The notes below the pieces were generated by a model. The model was not told the DNA's origin, searched no databases, and worked only from the letters and a program-made list of their open reading frames with translations. Positions 61,676 to 64,000 of a stretch of 64,000 bases of DNA are shown one piece after another. The translations under genes and the position numbers were made by a program. The DNA comes from Alphaproteobacteria bacterium (GTDB lineage Bacteria > Pseudomonadota > Alphaproteobacteria > UBA8366 > GCA-2717185): NCBI GenBank assembly GCA_012103325.1, contig WLWY01000003.1, positions 558,001 through 622,000 on the forward strand. The letters run 5' to 3'. Position 1 is the stretch's first letter, and every line of letters starts with the position of its first letter.

Positions 61676-63298
61676 TTATTTGTCCAACCAAACCTGATCA
61701 AGGCTTTGGTTCAGATAGTGGCTAGGAGCAATGTTCCAGCCCTTCACATAGGACCGGTACGGGTTGATCTTGTACCACCAGAACGAGACAGCATAGTGTG
61801 CTTTCTCGTGCAATATGCGTTTTTCATACTTACGCATGATCGAATACGCTTCAGCTTCGTCACCGGTACGGTTCATTTGGTCATACCATTTGTCGAGCTG
61901 ACGATCCTGATAGTTCGCGTAATTGTTACTCGCGATGTCGTTCGACAGCCATTTGGAGGCATCAATCAGCGGATTGACAACGCCCTGACAGTTGAAGTCG
62001 ATCATCGTTTCCTGATCTTTCTTCTTGCGGAACTTGGCATACCAAGGACCTGTCGGAAGAACGATCTGGGTCGTCTTCAGGCCAAGTTTCTTCCACTGAC
62101 CGAGCATCCATGTGCCGACAACCTTGTAAGGCTGATCAACCGCGCGGTTCAGCAACTCAACGCTTGCACCGGACATGCCGGCTGCCGCGAGCAGCTTTTT
62201 AGCTTCTGCTTGGCTTGCCGCCAAATCAGTGCTGTAGCCCCTGAGCTGCATGAGCTCTTCTTTTTTGGCCGCAAGTTTATGGTTCGGGAACACCGTACCA
62301 CCAACCGTCTTCACGATCGCGATCTTGGAGAGGTATTTCGAACCACCCCAACGGTCCAAGCCCATAGACAGAGCCTGACGGGTCCGAACGTCCTGGAACT
62401 TCTTCAGCTTCTGATTGCTGCTGAAGCCCATGACGCAGTTCCAATCACTTTCCTGGACCGTGATCTTGTCGCCCAAAGCTTTCTTCAGATCATCGCGGGC
62501 TTTCGGCGGGAAAGCACGGAATTCGATCTGCGCCCGGTCACCACGAATCGCCTGTAGGCGGATCGCCATCTTCGGTGCCGAAATGGCCTTGTAGCCGTCA
62601 AGGTAAGGCTTGTTTTTGCCGTCTTCGCCCTTGAGGTGATAGTTGGCATAACGCTTGCCTTCAACGAACGCACCTGGCTGATGCTGAACGAACGTAAAGG
62701 CGCCCGTGCCGTTGATGTTCTTCATGTGCCACTTGTAACCGTGCGTATCGAGGTCCTTCTTCGAATAAACGAAGTTGAACGGAGTCGCGAGTGCAGGGAT
62801 GAACCCACCTGTGGCGTACTTAAGCTTGAAGGTGACTTCGTATTTACCCGTCGCTTCAACCGATTCCACCATGCCGTAGAACGCTTTTCGCGAACTGGCG
62901 ATACCCTTCGGTGGGAAAATCAGCTTGTGCATCGTCGCTTTGATATCTTGCGATGTCAGCGGCGTACCGTCGTGAAATTTTACATTTTCGCGGATCTTGA
63001 AGGTATAGGTTTTACCATCCGAAGACTTCGTAAAGCTTTCGCACAAATCGCACGTGAAATCGCTTGTAGACTGCGGATTATCCGGATTCACCCGGATCAG
63101 CAGGCTATAGAACGGCCGGATCGGATGGATCATGCCGAACGTCGTCTCACGGTGTCCGTCATAAGACGGGATCTTACTGCCGACCACGATGTTCAACATA
63201 CCGCCCCGCTTCGGCGCTGCCGAAGCCGTCGCCACCGCACCGAGAGCAAAGGCTGCGCCTGCCCCTAACGCGATCGCTAATTTAGTACTTGGTTTCAT
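61676..63298 (-). CDS. ABC transporter periplasmic substrate-binding protein, family 5
   Basis: A 540-residue SBP_bac_5 protein with a signal peptide (LAIALGAGAAFALGAVATAS, cleaved near ASA). Blocks: GGMLNIVVGSKIPSYDGHRE, YTFKIRENVKFHDGTPLTSQ, GTGAFTFVQHQPGAFVEGKR and DVRTRQALSMGLDRWGGSKY. Two Cys in DFTCDLCES (about 80) could form a disulfide or bind metal. The gene starts 150 bases after the ATPase gene, so it may have its own promoter. Likely ligands are peptides or related amines; no context clue. Confidence 0.92.
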   Translation of the reverse strand: MKPSTKLAIALGAGAAFALGAVATASAAPKRGGMLNIVVGSKIPSYDGHRETTFGMIHPIRPFYSLLIRVNPDNPQSTSDFTCDLCESFTKSSDGKTYTFKIRENVKFHDGTPLTSQDIKATMHKLIFPPKGIASSRKAFYGMVESVEATGKYEVTFKLKYATGGFIPALATPFNFVYSKKDLDTHGYKWHMKNINGTGAFTFVQHQPGAFVEGKRYANYHLKGEDGKNKPYLDGYKAISAPKMAIRLQAIRGDRAQIEFRAFPPKARDDLKKALGDKITVQESDWNCVMGFSSNQKLKKFQDVRTRQALSMGLDRWGGSKYLSKIAIVKTVGGTVFPNHKLAAKKEELMQLRGYSTDLAASQAEAKKLLAAAGMSGASVELLNRAVDQPYKVVGTWMLGQWKKLGLKTTQIVLPTGPWYAKFRKKKDQETMIDFNCQGVVNPLIDASKWLSNDIASNNYANYQDRQLDKWYDQMNRTGDEAEAYSIMRKYEKRILHEKAHYAVSFWWYKINPYRSYVKGWNIAPSHYLNQSLDQVWLDK

Positions 63299-63448
63299 GT
63301 TCGCTTCTCCTTCCCTGTTGTTGAGTGGGCTGAGCGCCTACTCAATGACCAGTCTTTCGTCGGATGCTATTGCTGAACCTATCTCAGTAAGCGCACCTCT
63401 TTCGCCTCCCAGCGGCGACTTTCATGTTGCCCTGATTACCGAATGTAG

Positions 63449-64000
63449 TCAAACCTCCGTACAGGCAACCCAATGGCCCGGCTTAATTTCCCGAAACTCT
63501 GGAGCCGCCTGTTTACAGCTATCGACGGCCAATTCGCACCGCGGATGAAATACGCAGCCGGGCGGCGGATTCATCGGACTCGGAATTTCGCCGGTAACAA
63601 TTTTGTGTTGGCGCGCCGCTTCGACCGTCGGATCCGGGATTGGGACAGCATCGAGGAGCGCCCTGGTATAAGGGTGGATGGGATTGTCGAAGAGTTCATC
63701 GCAACTCGCCAACTCGACCATATTACCAAGATACATGACCGCAACGCGGTGGCAGATATGCCGGACGACACTGAGATCGTGCGAGATGAAGAGATAAGTG
63801 AGCCCAAACTCATCGCGCAAATCTTCGAGCAAATTAATAACCTGCGCTTGAATCGACACATCAAGCGCCGAAACGGCTTCATCACAGACAATGAATTCTG
63901 GATTCACCGAAAGCGCCCGCGCAATACCAACGCGTTGCCGCTGGCCACCGCTCATTTCATGCGGGTACCGATCTGCAAACCGCGTACTCAACCCACAAAT
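63449..64000 (-). CDS. Peptide-type ABC transporter ATP-binding protein (5' end outside window)
   Basis: The C-terminal ~183 residues of a DppF/OppF-type ATPase: signature [20 protein letters not shown], Walker [22 protein letters not shown]-loop [20 protein letters not shown], and the oligo_HPY Cys cluster [15 protein letters not shown]. The frame is open through the window edge, so Walker A lies outside. It precedes the substrate-binding-protein gene of the second importer operon. Confidence 0.92.
   Translation of the reverse strand: MCGLSTRFADRYPHEMSGGQRQRVGIARALSVNPEFIVCDEAVSALDVSIQAQVINLLEDLRDEFGLTYLFISHDLSVVRHICHRVAVMYLGNMVELASCDELFDNPIHPYTRALLDAVPIPDPTVEAARQHKIVTGEIPSPMNPPPGCVFHPRCELAVDSCKQAAPEFREIKPGHWVACTEV

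Overview
The window comes from a GC-rich alphaproteobacterial chromosome. The gene content is typical of the marine and soil Rhodospirillales: dipeptide-type ABC importers, sugar-acid oxidoreductases, O-GlcNAc-transferase-like TPR proteins, PAS_5 proteins and a long cytosolic pyruvate carboxylase. The lineage is inferred from gene content alone, because there is no rRNA or other phylogenetic marker. I saw no tRNA, rRNA or CRISPR array. The window starts inside an EmrA/HlyD gene and ends inside an ABC ATPase gene.

Layout. 1-3.6 kb: MarR regulator with the EmrA-type adaptor, an SGNH hydrolase, a small lipoprotein and two orphan small ORFs. 3.8-18.0 kb: a sugar-acid island with a DHA2 exporter, an M81 (MlrC-like) hydrolase, two uronate-dehydrogenase-type SDRs, an FAH-family dehydratase, a 2-hydroxyacid dehydrogenase, DenD, LtnD and an amidohydrolase. 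It is interrupted by a surface-modification block made of a methyltransferase, a TPR-OGT and an FkbM methyltransferase. 18.2-23.8 kb: a partner-switching module (STAS, MBL hydrolase, CHASE2-SpoIIE phosphatase, RsbW-like kinase) that surrounds an opposing FecR-OmpA pair. 23.8-25.6 kb: SnoaL-like protein, a small secreted protein and NAD kinase. 25.6-33.3 kb: a six-gene operon for a peptide-type ABC importer ending in N-formylglutamate amidohydrolase, beside a divergent AstE/AspA-like deacylase. 33.3-42.5 kb: acyl-CoA ligase, rhomboid, nitroreductase, alanine dehydrogenase, a TPR-glycosyltransferase with a methyltransferase, and a PAS-GGDEF-EAL gene whose first PAS domain is split by a frameshift. 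42.7-50.9 kb: pyruvate carboxylase, a DehI-like protein, a hotdog hydratase, an OmpR/BaeS-type two-component system and a class II HDAC-like amidohydrolase.

51.1-54.2 kb holds the most unusual locus. It is a five-gene operon encoding a secreted protein built of six CNPC repeats, two secreted proteins that share a Cys/CxxxC pattern with each other, an SCO-family protein and an MsrP-like molybdoenzyme without MsrQ. I read it as a candidate undescribed periplasmic thiol/metal system. 54.1-56.2 kb: a PAS_5, RHH-like and ParA operon preceded by a very AT-rich tract. 56.2-58.6 kb: a complete IS66-family element with a perfect 8-bp target duplication. 58.7-64 kb: a second peptide-type ABC importer operon with two tandem paralogous DppC-type permeases.

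Two copies of a ~139-bp intergenic element (7.9 and 21.9 kb) fold into two tandem hairpins and show compensatory changes. One copy supplies the stop codons of both flanking genes. The two ABC operons have the same design: a strong hairpin sits between the substrate-binding-protein gene and the permease genes.
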